Positions 36,208 through 45,528 of a stretch of DNA of 64,000 bases are shown in pieces. Numbering within the stretch: the stretch's first letter is position 1; every line of letters begins with the position of its first letter. Both the position numbers and the translations under genes were made by a program. Source of the DNA: Corynebacterium sp. CNJ-954 (GTDB lineage Bacteria > Actinomycetota > Actinomycetes > Mycobacteriales > Mycobacteriaceae); NCBI RefSeq assembly GCF_001942345.1, contig NZ_MKKI01000042.1, positions 205,520 through 269,519 on the forward strand, in the 5' to 3' direction. The notes beneath the pieces were generated by a model. It made no database searches. It was not told where the DNA came from and saw nothing but the letters and a program-made list of their open reading frames with translations.

Positions 36208-36228
36208 CACACCGGGGAACCCGGTGTG
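36208..36228. promoter_or_regulatory. Perfect dyad upstream of fadD
   Basis: CACACCGGG-GAA-CCCGGTGTG, 9-bp arms around 3 nt, centred 50 bp before the fadD ATG. With no T-tract on either strand a terminator is less likely, and the 3-nt loop is short for RNA. An operator for a dimeric repressor is the simplest reading, but no matching regulator is identified. Confidence 0.5.
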
Positions 36229-36339
36229 TTCCGGTGCATGATCCTAGCCGATTCCTGTATCGGCATAAGCAAAAACGGAATTCCAAGGGAAATCCGGGGA
36301 ACACTTCACGCTGCAGTACAGAGTTGGACCAGGAGGCAC

Positions 36340-36426
36340 TCAGAAGAGGGAGGTGACCAACCACACCACGACGAGCAGAACGATCAGCAGAATGAGAGCC
36401 TGCCTGACCCTGGAATGGTGTTTCAC
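36340..36426 (-). CDS. Tiny single-pass membrane protein (28 aa)
   Basis: A very short gene starting GTG at 36426, whose GTGA overlaps the TGA of the upstream 71-aa membrane protein. It encodes a basic N-terminus (KHHSRVRQ) and one hydrophobic helix (ALILLIVLLVVVWLVTSLF) directly before the stop. The coupled start, the positive-inside charge pattern and the complete helix argue against chance. Probably a small membrane peptide acting with its 71-aa neighbour; function unknown. Confidence 0.6.
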   Translation of the reverse strand: MKHHSRVRQALILLIVLLVVVWLVTSLF

Positions 36427-36638
36427 CGGTTCTCTCCTTCTCCACGGGACGGATCATCCACGGGCGCGAACGCCCGTTCCTCGTCCTCGGTCGCGGGTAG
36501 CGCGCCGAACGCCACCTTGATCATGACGACGGCCGCAAGCGAGGCCAGCAGCACCAGAACGACCAGCGTCAACGGGGTCTGCAGCCAGAGAGGCAGGTCG
36601 AGGACCCATTGTTCAATGCCGTCAGTCACAGCAGACAA
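36423..36638 (-). CDS. Small membrane protein (71 aa)
   Basis: An N-terminal amphipathic stretch with two tryptophans, a single long hydrophobic helix (TPLTLVVLVLLASLAAVVMIKVAF, about residues 22-45) and an acidic C-terminal tail (TEDEERAFAPVDD). Family not recognised. It is translationally coupled to the 28-aa gene that follows and transcribed in the same direction as fadD. Both lie between fadD and the M3 peptidase. Confidence 0.65.
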   Translation of the reverse strand: MSAVTDGIEQWVLDLPLWLQTPLTLVVLVLLASLAAVVMIKVAFGALPATEDEERAFAPVDDPSRGEGENR

Positions 36639-36664
36639 GTTTACCTTCCGTGTGAGCTACAGGC

Positions 36665-38820
36665 CTAGTCCGTCCCCAGTCCGTCGACATCCATTGACCC
36701 GGCCAGCCCCCGACGGCGCAACAACGGTTCCACGCTGCGTTGTTTCCCCCGGAACATCCAGAAGGCGTCGTCGTAGTCGATGGTCGCACCCCGGGACAGG
36801 ATCATCCGCCGGAACCGGTCACCGGCGAAACGAACGTCGTCCGGGTCAATATCGGCGACGGCGCCGGGACGGTCTCCCGCGCCGTCGCCCCGGGCGGCGT
36901 CGGTGTCGACGAACCCCTCGAAACCGTCGGCGTCGAGAACCTCCGCCCAGAGGTAACTCCAGTAGTCCGCTGAGTATCCCCCGGCGAAAATATGGTTGAA
37001 GTAGGCCGAGGAATACCGCGGTGCCAGAGCCTGCAGCAGGTCTGCTCCGAATCCTGCGGCCTCCAGGGCCTCTTTCTCGAAGGCTGCGACATCGGTGACT
37101 GCCGCCGCCTCCCGGGTGCTGAGACGGTGCCACGCCAGATCCAGCCAGCAGGCCGCCAGGTACTCCGACGTGGCGAACCCCTGGCCCCAGGCTGCCTGCG
37201 CCCGCACCGCGTCCACCATCTGCTGCGGCAACTGTTCACCGGTGTCCACATGCCGGGCGTAGTTGCTGAGGATCTCCGGCTCCAGAGCCCAGTTCTCGTT
37301 GATTTGACTGGGGAACTCGACGAAGTCCCGCGGTACGTTGGTCCCGGACAGGCTGGGGTACCGGACGTCAGAGAGCAGCCCGTGGAGCGCATGCCCGAAC
37401 TCATGGAAGACGGTGGCGACCTCATCGGGCGTGAGCAGGGCCTGTTCACCCTCGGCAGGTTTCGCGATATTGAGGACGTTCACCACGACGGGCGTCTGCC
37501 CCAGCAGGTTGTTCTGTTCGACGAAGCTGCTCATCCACGCCCCGCCGCGCTTGGTCGGCCGGGCGTACATGTCGGTGAGGAGAAGACCGACCGGTGCACC
37601 CGGACGCACAGGGTCATCCTCGGCCTCCCTGACCTCCCAGACCTGCACATCGGGATGATAGCCCTTGAGGTCCCCACGTCGCTCGACCGTGATGCCGTAC
37701 AGGCGGTGGGCGGCGAAGAACGCACCGTCGCGCAGTACGCGCTCCAGGGGGAAGTACTTCTTCAGTTCCGCTTCATCGACGTCGAGTTCCTCGGCCCGGA
37801 GTTTGGCGGCCCAGTACGGCCAGTCCGCCCCGGCCACATCGTCTGCAGCATCCGTACCCGCCTTGTCCACGGCTTTCTTGTATTCCCCGGCAGCGTTCGC
37901 CACGGCGGCAGGAGTCAGCTTCCCCAGCAGGTCATCGACCTCGGCGAGCGAACCGGCGGTCTCCGCCTCCGCGACGAACTCCGCATGGTTCGCGTATCCC
38001 AGCAGCTCGGCGCGGCGTGCGCGTAACCGGACGATCTCAAGCAGAACCCCGGTGTTGTCCGTCTCACCGCCGGCCCCACGGCGCAGCGACGCGTCGTGGA
38101 TACGGGCACGGGCCGCGGGTTCTTCGAGTTCCTCGAGCACCGGTTGCACGCTCGGCAGCCCAGCCGGACGAGCCAGCCGTCCTTCCCCGCCGCCGCCGCG
38201 TCCTCCGCCAGGCGGGACCTGTGCGTGTCGCTCAGCCCGGCGAGCTCGTCCTCGTCGGTGAACAGGACGGCGCCGGCTTCGGTCGCAGCGACCAGGTTGC
38301 GGCCGAACCGGGTCGAGAGTTCCGCGAGTCGCGCGTCGATCGAACCCAGTTCGGTCCGTCCTGCGTCATCGAGAGCCGCACCACCGCGCCGGAACCGTCG
38401 CAGCCAGTAGGTCAGCAGCGCCTCGTTCTCACTGCCCTCCGGCTGCGTCGGAAGTGAGTTCACCCGGGCGAACAGGCCCGGATCAAGATTGACACTGCTG
38501 ATGTGCTCGGCGAGTTCGGGGGCCACCGTCTCTTCGACGGCGACAATGTCGTCACTGGCGTCTGTACCCGAGTAGTTGAAGACGATGGCGAGGACACGGT
38601 CGAGCAGCTGGCCGCTGGCTTCGAGGGCCTCCATCGTGTTCTCCCAGGTGGGCTCCTCCGGGTTGGCGACGATGGCCGCTATCTCCGCCTCATGGTCGAC
38701 GACTCCGGTCCGGAACGTCGGGACGAGATCGTCGACGGAGATCGCGGCGAAGTCCGGAAGTTCATGGTCGAGTTCAGAGGGGGCGAGCAGCGGGTTCTGC
38801 TGGGTGTTGTGACCGGTCAT
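36665..38820 (-). pseudogene. M3-family oligopeptidase (Dcp/OpdA-like), frameshifted
   Basis: A zinc metallopeptidase that degrades short peptides in the cytoplasm. The N-terminal helical half runs from MTGHNTQQNPLLAPSELD (ATG 38820) to AAAAGKDGWLV. Then at 38159-38160 the frame is one base short, and the homologous text resumes as LPSVQPVLEELEEPAARAR in the next frame. The catalytic part is intact: FHEFGHALHGLLS supplies the HExxH zinc ligands, with further FVEFPSQINENWALEP. Restoring one base gives 718 aa, the normal size. Sequence error is more likely than inactivation because both halves look well conserved. Confidence 0.85.
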
Positions 38821-38901
38821 GCACGCCAGCTTAACGCCGTGCGGTCGGCGGGACCGGGGGCGGATACGCCACAGGTAGTTATTTTCAGTAGGATATTCAC
38901 C

Positions 38902-39596
38902 ATGTCAGCCCCGGTAGAACTCAGCACGACCACTGCTCCCCACAACAACCCCCAGGACGATGCGACGGGCAAACCCGCCCCGAAGCGGCGCGCCCGGAAT
39001 CGGCGCGCCGACGGCGAGCGTTCCCGCCAGCGCATCCTCGACGCCGCCACGAGCATCGCCACCGAACGAGGGTACGACGGGACCAGCATCGCGGAGATCT
39101 GCCGGGAATGCGGGTTGCCGGCCAGCTCCCTCTACTGGCACTTCGAGGACAAGGACGACCTGATGTCCCAGGTCATCGGCAAGAGCTTCGACGCCTGGAA
39201 CGCCGCCTGGAACATCCCTGAAGACGAGGACATCCTCCAGCACCTGCCGCAGATCGCCGAGCAGCTCCTGGATGCACTGGAGAACCATCCGGAGTTCATC
39301 CGGTTGTGCCTGCCGCTGGCGCTGCAGAAGCGGAGCGACGACCCCGGTCCCGGCGAATGTACCTGGAGATGCGCGCCGACGTGATTCAACGGCTCTCGGA
39401 CATCGGCGGGACGCACTTCGGCTATGTGCCGGAGGCCCGTCGCACGGCCATCGTGACCTACATGGTGTCCGGGGTGGAAGGGCTTTTCGTCGACCACGAG
39501 ATGAACCCCTCCTCCGACCTGCGTGAACAACTGGATCTGCACGCGATGGGCGTGATCGCCATCATCCTGCAGGAAGCCAGCCAGCACCCGTCCTGA
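38902..39596 (+). pseudogene. TetR/AcrR-family regulator, frameshifted
   Basis: A DNA-binding repressor. An N-terminal disordered basic region (KPAPKRRARNRRAD) precedes the HTH: ILDAATSIATERGYDGTSIAEICRECGLPASSLYWHFEDKDDL. The ligand domain runs to ALQKRSDD, then one base is missing around 39342-39354. The sequence continues in the other frame as MYLEMRADVIQRL to ILQEASQHPS. Restoring the base gives 231 aa. Four bases after its stop the carboxylesterase GTG begins, so the esterase is probably in its operon. The regulated genes are unknown; the neighbouring esterase is the first candidate. Confidence 0.8.
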
Positions 39597-39600
39597 TCCC

Positions 39601-41082
39601 GTGAGAACCGATCCGGCCACCGGTGTTCCACTGCTCCGGACGCCTTCCGGGGACGTGTCCGGGTCATGGCGGAACACCCCTGACGGGGGAAGGGTCGCGG
39701 TCTTCCGCGCCGTGCCCGTCGCAGCGCCCCACACGGAGGGGCCCGCAGCCTTCGCCGCACCCCGCCCGGCACCAGCCTGGTCGGGGACGGTGCCGTGCGA
39801 GGACACGGCGGAACGTCGCGGTATGCGGGCCACACACACCGCCACCGTGACGTGCCCGGCGGAGGCCACGGACCGCACTCACCCGGTCATGGTGTGGATC
39901 CACGGCGGACGGTTCGAGACCGGCCACGCCGATGAACCGTGGTACGACGGCACCGCGCTCGCGCGGGAGGGCTGTGTGGTGGTGTCGCTGAACTACCGCA
40001 GACGTTTCGAGGGCTTCCTCCCGCTCGCCAGTCCCGGCGACGGTCCTGACTTTCGCGGCGTCGACGATCTCCTCCTCGGTCTGCGCTGGATCCGTGAGTG
40101 CATCGCCGAGGTCGGTGGAGACCCGGGTCGGGTCACGTTGGCCGGGCAGTCCGCGGGTGGGGCACTTGTGGCATGGCTGCTCACCGACCGCCGGGCGGAC
40201 GGGCTCTTCCACCGGGCCGTGATGATGTCGCCCGGCGCGCCGCGCAGGGGGTGGACCCGCCGGCGTCTCACCACACGTCTGGCACTGCGGTCACGGCACC
40301 GCCCCACCGCAGAACGGATGGGCGCACTGTCGTCCGAGGAACTCACGTCGGCGTACCGGCGTTTCGCCCGGCTGCATGCCACGGACTGTGCGGTGGGGGT
40401 GTACCCGTTCTCTCTGACGCAGATGCGGCCGGTGCCCGTCATTGTCGGGACGATGCACGATGAATTCGTGCGGTTCCCCGGGGTCCGCCAGGTCGATGCC
40501 GTGCTGCGCCGGACGGTGGGACGCCTCGGCTTTCCACGGGTGCTGGAGGCCTGGCTTGTCGCCCCGGCGATGGTGGCCCTCGGGGTCCCCCTGCGCCACC
40601 TCCCGGCGTGGTGCCGCTGCGTCGTCACCACACGGCCCGTCCGCCCGTTGGGCCGTACCGTCGGTGACCGTACGATCCGACGCTGGGCCTCAGCGTTCGC
40701 CGAGGCTCTCGCCGAGGCGGGAGCGCCGGTCTGGGCCTATGAGTTCCGTGGCGGCGCCCGTCCCGCCCAGCACTGCGCCGAGCTTCCGCTGCTGTTCGAC
40801 ACGCTGACGGTCGGACGGTCCGAGGTCGAGGAGACGTGTGGCCCCGAGGCGGAGCGCCGCCTCGGCGGCCCTGACGGTGTCGGTGCACAGTTCCGTTCCG
40901 CGGTCGCCACCTTCGTCCACGGAGGTCGACCAGGCTGGGACCGCTTCCGGGAACCCACGCGGCATGCGCGGATATTCGACATGTCCGGCGCCCCGGCGTC
41001 CCCGACGTGCCCGTCTCAGTCAGAGGACCCGTGGCGGGCGGTGAGGACTCTGCTCGGCTCCCTCTACACCGGGCGGTCATAG
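39601..41082 (+). CDS. Type B carboxylesterase / p-nitrobenzyl esterase-like (493 aa)
   Basis: An alpha/beta hydrolase of the carboxylesterase B family. The oxyanion-hole segment is VMVWIHGGRF, the nucleophile motif LAGQSAGGALVA, and the acid and His regions GTMHDEFVRFP and PAQHCAELPLLFD, all in order. The GTG start follows the tetR stop by 4 nt. There is no signal peptide, so it is likely cytoplasmic. The natural substrate is unknown. Confidence 0.82.
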   Translation: MRTDPATGVPLLRTPSGDVSGSWRNTPDGGRVAVFRAVPVAAPHTEGPAAFAAPRPAPAWSGTVPCEDTAERRGMRATHTATVTCPAEATDRTHPVMVWIHGGRFETGHADEPWYDGTALAREGCVVVSLNYRRRFEGFLPLASPGDGPDFRGVDDLLLGLRWIRECIAEVGGDPGRVTLAGQSAGGALVAWLLTDRRADGLFHRAVMMSPGAPRRGWTRRRLTTRLALRSRHRPTAERMGALSSEELTSAYRRFARLHATDCAVGVYPFSLTQMRPVPVIVGTMHDEFVRFPGVRQVDAVLRRTVGRLGFPRVLEAWLVAPAMVALGVPLRHLPAWCRCVVTTRPVRPLGRTVGDRTIRRWASAFAEALAEAGAPVWAYEFRGGARPAQHCAELPLLFDTLTVGRSEVEETCGPEAERRLGGPDGVGAQFRSAVATFVHGGRPGWDRFREPTRHARIFDMSGAPASPTCPSQSEDPWRAVRTLLGSLYTGRS

Positions 41083-41128
41083 ACGCCTGCGCAAACCCGG
41101 GTCGTGGCAGGGGGTTAGAGTTGTCGTC

Positions 41129-42343
41129 ATGGCTCTCACCTTTCCCGACCTTGATACCCTGCGTGCCCGCCGCACGATGAAATGGACGGCCTATGAGCCC
41201 GATGTCCTTCCTCTGTGGGTGGCTGAGACCGACTTCGACACCTGTCCCCCGGTAGCGACCGCCATTCGCGACGCGGTCGACCGGGAGTACTTCGGCTATC
41301 CCGAGCTGGGCGCGGGCTCGCGTCATCTTGCCGAGGCCCTGGCCTCGTTCTCTGCGGCACGGCACGGTTGGACGATCGACCCGGCGAATGTGACGGTGGT
41401 ACCCGACGTGGTCAAGGGCATCGTCGTGGCCGTCGACAACCTGACCGCTCCCGGGTCGTCGATCGTCATCCCCCTTCCCGCCTACCCCCCGTTCCAGAAG
41501 GTGCCCGCGGCGACCCGGCGGCCGGCGACCTACGTGCCGATGGGCTCCGACGCGGACGGCGGAGCCGTATTCGATCTCGATGCGCTGGAACGCGCGTTCA
41601 CCTCGACGGACAATCCGAACGGGGTGGGCAGCATGATCCTGTGCAACCCGTTCAACCCGCTGGGACGCGCCTTCACCGCCGATGAGTTGCGCGACGTCAC
41701 CGACCTGGCTGCGAAGCACAGTGTCCGGGTGATCTCCGACGAGATCCACGCGCCCCTGGTGTACTCCGGAAACCATGTCCCGACAGCCACGGTGTCTGAT
41801 ACCGCGGCATCGGTCACGGTCACGGTGACCGCCACCTCGAAGGGGTGGAACACCGCCGGGCTGAAGTGTGCCCAGATCATCAGCACCAACGAGGAGGACT
41901 CCCGCGAGATCGGCCGGCTGTCGAACCTCGTCACCGGGGAGGCGTCCACTATCGGGCTGGCCGCGGCCACCGCCGCCTACACCGACGGACGGGAGTGGTT
42001 GGCCGAGGAGGTCGACTACCTCGCCGAGAACTGGAGGTACCTCGCCGACCGGCTGCCCGGGGTTCTCCCCGGGATCAGGCTCCCGAAGGAGGAGGCGACG
42101 TTCCTGGCCTGGCTGGACGTGTCCGAGGTCGACCGTCTTCGCGGACCGGACGAGTCAGTCACCGCCCCCGCGGCGCGGTTGCGCACCCTCGCGCGCGTCG
42201 GGCTGAATGAAGGAACGGATTTCGGTCCGACGGGTGCCGGGCACGTCCGACTGAACTTCGGTACGTCCCGCGAGATCCTGGACGAGGCCCTCGACCGTAT
42301 CGCCGAGGCCGACCTGCGGAGCGGAGACGCGTGCGAAGCCTGA
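41129..42343 (+). CDS. aecD: PLP-dependent C-S lyase, MalY/PatB type, AecD-like (404 aa)
   Basis: An aminotransferase fold type I enzyme cleaving cystathionine and related beta-C-S substrates. Motifs: RRTMKWTAYEPDVLPLWVAETDF at the N-terminus, LCNPFNPLGRAF, VISDEIHAPLVYSG, the PLP lysine in TATSKGWNTAGLK, and RLNFGTS near the end. It matches the AecD cystathionine beta-lyase of C. glutamicum in length and architecture. The ABC exporter starts inside its last codons (GTG at 42331). No McbR-type site was found in the 46-bp upstream gap. Confidence 0.85.
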   Translation: MALTFPDLDTLRARRTMKWTAYEPDVLPLWVAETDFDTCPPVATAIRDAVDREYFGYPELGAGSRHLAEALASFSAARHGWTIDPANVTVVPDVVKGIVVAVDNLTAPGSSIVIPLPAYPPFQKVPAATRRPATYVPMGSDADGGAVFDLDALERAFTSTDNPNGVGSMILCNPFNPLGRAFTADELRDVTDLAAKHSVRVISDEIHAPLVYSGNHVPTATVSDTAASVTVTVTATSKGWNTAGLKCAQIISTNEEDSREIGRLSNLVTGEASTIGLAAATAAYTDGREWLAEEVDYLAENWRYLADRLPGVLPGIRLPKEEATFLAWLDVSEVDRLRGPDESVTAPAARLRTLARVGLNEGTDFGPTGAGHVRLNFGTSREILDEALDRIAEADLRSGDACEA

Positions 42344-44244
42344 CCCGCATTGTCAGCTCCATGAAGGAGCTGTGGCCGTACTACACGATGGTCATCGTGG
42401 CAGCGCTGGCGACAGTGCTGCTCTCACTCGCGTCGCCGTTCCTGATCAGCCATGCCACCGACACCATCGTGTCGACGGTGAACGGGTCGACCCCGATGGA
42501 GACCGCGACCCGCACGGTCATCGCCGTCGCCCTCGGCCTGCTCGCCGCCGAGCTGGCGCACACGGTGATCCACAACATCGGCGGCTGGTTCGGCGACGTC
42601 ATGGGGATGCGGATGCGGCAGATCCTGTCCAACCGCTACTTCGCGAAACTGCTGTCCCTGCCGCAGAGTTACTTCGACCGACAGATCACGGGCACGGTCA
42701 TCTCCCGGCTGGACCGGTCGATCATGGGGTTGACCCAGTTCCTCCAGGCCTTCGCCAACAACTTCTTCTCGATGATCCTCACCGTCATCGTGGTGCTGGG
42801 AATCTCCGCCTGGTACTACTGGCCACTGGCCCTGCTGCTGGTGGTCATCTTCCCGATGTACCTGTGGCTCACAGCACTGACCAGTAGACGGTGGATGCGC
42901 TGGGAGAAGACCAAGAACGAGCACATCGACACCGCCCAGGGACGTTTCGCCGAGGTCGTGGGCCAGGTCAAGGTGGTGAAGTCCTTCGTCTCCGAGCTCC
43001 GCGAACTGCGGCTGTTCCAGACGCACTTCGCCGAGACCGTCGACGTGACGAAACGTCAGTCGCGGTGGTGGCACATGATGGACATCTTCCGGATGGCCGG
43101 CATGAACCTGATCTTCTTCGCGATCTACCTGGTCCTCTTCCTCCGTACGCTCAACGGGTCGTTCACCATCGGTGAACTGGTTCTCCTGGTCCAGCTGGTG
43201 GCGATGGCCAAGCAGCCCGCGACGATGATGAGCTGGATGGTCGACTCCGCACAACGGGCGGCCGCCGGGTCCAGGGAGTACTTCGAGGCGATGGACGAGC
43301 TCGAGGAACCGACGACGTCCCCGGTGCTGCTCGCAGCATCGCGCGAGTACGGCCCGTCCGTGGTGGACGAGCGGGAGGTGCGGGACGCGGTGCCGTCACC
43401 GCCGGCCGTCGCCCGGGAGGACGGCCACCCCGGGGAGACCCCGGTGTTCGAGTTCGACGACGTGACCTTCGGCTACGATCCTGGCGATCCCGTCATCCAC
43501 CACGTCAGTTTCGCTGCCGGGAACAACGAGAAGGTCGCCCTGGTCGGCGAGTCCGGTGGTGGTAAATCCACCCTGGTCAACCTCATGCTCGGCCTGTACC
43601 GCCCCACTGGAGGCACGCTGAAGGTCTGCGGACACGACATCCGTGAACTCTCCGCCGCGCAGCTGCGGGGCATGGTGGGCGTGGTGTTCCAGGATGCCTC
43701 CCTGTTCTCGGGGACCATCCGGGAGAACATCGCCTACGGACGCCCCGACGCCACCGACGAGGAGATCCTCCGGGTGGCTGAGCGTGCCAACGCCGACGCC
43801 TTCATCCGGAACTTCACCGACGGCTACGACACCCTGATCGGCGAGCGCGGCCTGCGTCTGTCCGGCGGACAGAAGCAGCGTATCGCCGTGGCGCGTGCGA
43901 TGTTGAAGGATGCTCCGATTCTGGTGTTGGACGAAGCCACGTCCGCACTGGACACCCGTGCCGAACGGGCGGTCCAGGCCGGTCTGGAGGAACTCATGGT
44001 CGGGCGGACCACGCTGGTGATCGCACACCGCCTCTCCACGATCGCAACGGTGGACACCATCGTGACCCTGGACTCCGGACGCGTCGACGAGATCGGATCC
44101 CCCGCGGAACTGGCGACCAGTGGCGGCATCTACGGCGAGCTCCTGCGACTGACGGCGAGTTCCTCCGAGGAGGACCGTGCCCGGTTGCGCAGGTTCGGTT
44201 TCCACGGCGACGGCGGCTCCGGGGACGAGGACGCCGACGAATAA
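42331..44244 (+). CDS. ABC exporter, fused membrane and ATPase domains (637 aa)
   Basis: A type IV ABC half-transporter that should work as a dimer. About six membrane helices lie in residues 1-310 (YYTMVIVAALATVLLSLASPFLI; FSMILTVIVVLGISAWYYWPLALLLVVI). The nucleotide-binding domain has Walker A GESGGGKST, signature LSGGQKQRIAVARA, Walker B ILVLDEATSALD and H-loop VIAHRLS. A ~50-residue polar insertion links the domains. The start overlaps the C-S lyase gene by 13 bp, implying coupling. The substrate is unknown; siderophore, lipid, peptide or drug export are all possible. Confidence 0.88.
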   Translation: MRSLTRIVSSMKELWPYYTMVIVAALATVLLSLASPFLISHATDTIVSTVNGSTPMETATRTVIAVALGLLAAELAHTVIHNIGGWFGDVMGMRMRQILSNRYFAKLLSLPQSYFDRQITGTVISRLDRSIMGLTQFLQAFANNFFSMILTVIVVLGISAWYYWPLALLLVVIFPMYLWLTALTSRRWMRWEKTKNEHIDTAQGRFAEVVGQVKVVKSFVSELRELRLFQTHFAETVDVTKRQSRWWHMMDIFRMAGMNLIFFAIYLVLFLRTLNGSFTIGELVLLVQLVAMAKQPATMMSWMVDSAQRAAAGSREYFEAMDELEEPTTSPVLLAASREYGPSVVDEREVRDAVPSPPAVAREDGHPGETPVFEFDDVTFGYDPGDPVIHHVSFAAGNNEKVALVGESGGGKSTLVNLMLGLYRPTGGTLKVCGHDIRELSAAQLRGMVGVVFQDASLFSGTIRENIAYGRPDATDEEILRVAERANADAFIRNFTDGYDTLIGERGLRLSGGQKQRIAVARAMLKDAPILVLDEATSALDTRAERAVQAGLEELMVGRTTLVIAHRLSTIATVDTIVTLDSGRVDEIGSPAELATSGGIYGELLRLTASSSEEDRARLRRFGFHGDGGSGDEDADE

Positions 44245-44283
44245 GGAACCCCCGCCACCCGGTCACGGGTGGCGGGGGTTCCT
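44244..44283. terminator. Bidirectional terminator between ABC exporter and CsbD genes
   Basis: A perfect 17-bp stem (AGGAACCCCCGCCACCC and complement) with a 6-nt loop at 44261-44266, lying directly at the ABC transporter stop and 22 nt past the convergent CsbD stop. It can serve both genes. Confidence 0.8.
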
Positions 44284-44305
44284 CCGGTTCAGCTGGAGAC
44301 CGCGG

Positions 44306-44515
44306 TCAGTTGTCCTTGAACTTGCCGATGACCTCGTTGGCCTTGTCGGTGGCCTTGTCCTTGGCGTCCTCGAACTTCTGCTTCGCGTCCGACTTGACCT
44401 GGTCGGCCTTGCCTTCGTTCTTCAGATCGTCATTGCCAGCGGCGTCCCCGGCGGCTTCCTTGGCCTGACCGGCGGCGTCCGCCGCCTTGTTCTTGATGTC
44501 GTCGAACCCTGACAT
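44306..44515 (-). CDS. CsbD-like stress protein (69 aa)
   Basis: A small hydrophilic, lysine/alanine/aspartate-rich helical protein with repeated KNKAADAAGQAKEAAGD and KSDAKQKFEDAKDKATDKANE, the pattern of the CsbD/YjbJ family of general stress proteins. The ATG at 44515 has GGAGAG upstream. Molecular function unknown; commonly induced at stationary phase or under osmotic stress. Confidence 0.8.
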   Translation of the reverse strand: MSGFDDIKNKAADAAGQAKEAAGDAAGNDDLKNEGKADQVKSDAKQKFEDAKDKATDKANEVIGKFKDN

Positions 44516-44592
44516 TAAAGCTCTCCTTCGCTGTTGACGTAAAAAGGCTTGCACCGACGACTGTAGTGAATTGTCGACCGGTGTGCAGGGAT

Positions 44593-45447
44593 CTATGCGT
44601 AGTCGTAGAAACCCTTGCCGGACTTACGCCCGAGGTGTCCCGCCTGGACCATGCGACGAAGCAACGGTGGGCAGGCGTAGGCGGGGTCCCCGAACTCTTC
44701 GAGCATGACGTCCGCGATGAACGCGCAGGTGTCGAGACCGACCATGTCCGCCAAGGTCAACGGGCCCATGGGGTGGCTGGCACCGAGCTTCATGCCGGTG
44801 TCGATGTCTTCCTTGGTGGCGACGCCCTGCTCGACCATGCGCACTGCGGACAGCAGGTACGGCACCAGAAGGAAGTTCACGATGAAACCGGACCTGTCCT
44901 TGGCCTGGATGGCGGTCTTGCCCAGGACCTCGGTGGCGTAGGTACGGGCGGTGTCCACGGTCGTCTCATCCGTGGTCAGGGCAGGGATGACCTCGACCAG
45001 GGGAAGCACCGGCACCGGGTTGAAGAAGTGCAGACCGATCACACGGCCGGGGTTCTCGGTGGCCGAGGCAATGGCCTGGATCGGCAGCGAGGAGGTGTTC
45101 GAGCACAGCGGTGCAGTCTTGTCCTCGACGATGGCATCCAGCTGTGCGAAAACGTCCTTCTTGATCTTCTCGTTCTCGATGATCGCCTCCATGACCAGTT
45201 CACGGTCGGCGAAATCCTCGAGCGAGGTGGTGAACGTCAGACGCGCCAGCGCCGCGTCGCGGTCCTCTTCACTGAGCTTGCCACGCTCCACTGCCTTGGC
45301 CAGGGACTTCTCGATCTTGGACTTACCGAAGTCCAGGGCCTCCTGCGCGGCCTCCCACACCAGGACATCGCTTCCGGACTTCGCCGCCACCTCTGCGATG
45401 CCGCCGCCCATCTGGCCTGCTCCGATGACGCCTACCCGCTGAACCAT
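44593..45447 (-). CDS. 3-hydroxybutyryl-CoA dehydrogenase (284 aa)
   Basis: An NAD(P)-dependent dehydrogenase for short-chain 3-hydroxyacyl-CoA. The Rossmann motif is GVIGAGQMGGGIAEV. The catalytic segment LHFFNPVPVLPLVEVI and the C-terminal domain (KDRSGFIVNFLLVPYL, GASHPMGPLTLADMVGLDT) match FadB2/Hbd proteins. The ATG at 45447 has AAGGAGAAC upstream. It stands alone in its transcript, divergent from nothing and downstream of the BCCT gene. Confidence 0.88.
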   Translation of the reverse strand: MVQRVGVIGAGQMGGGIAEVAAKSGSDVLVWEAAQEALDFGKSKIEKSLAKAVERGKLSEEDRDAALARLTFTTSLEDFADRELVMEAIIENEKIKKDVFAQLDAIVEDKTAPLCSNTSSLPIQAIASATENPGRVIGLHFFNPVPVLPLVEVIPALTTDETTVDTARTYATEVLGKTAIQAKDRSGFIVNFLLVPYLLSAVRMVEQGVATKEDIDTGMKLGASHPMGPLTLADMVGLDTCAFIADVMLEEFGDPAYACPPLLRRMVQAGHLGRKSGKGFYDYA

Positions 45448-45528
45448 CGTGTTCTCCTTCGCGCTCGTGAAAATTGGTATGTGGATATATCTGCATAGTG
45501 TAACCGGGATCACGGTCCACAACGAACG

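Noticed and set aside
44593..45522. N-terminal extension of the 3-hydroxybutyryl-CoA dehydrogenase to 45522
   Set aside because: The extra 25 codons are not family-like, while the ATG at 45447 has an AAGGAG site and begins directly at the Rossmann fold.
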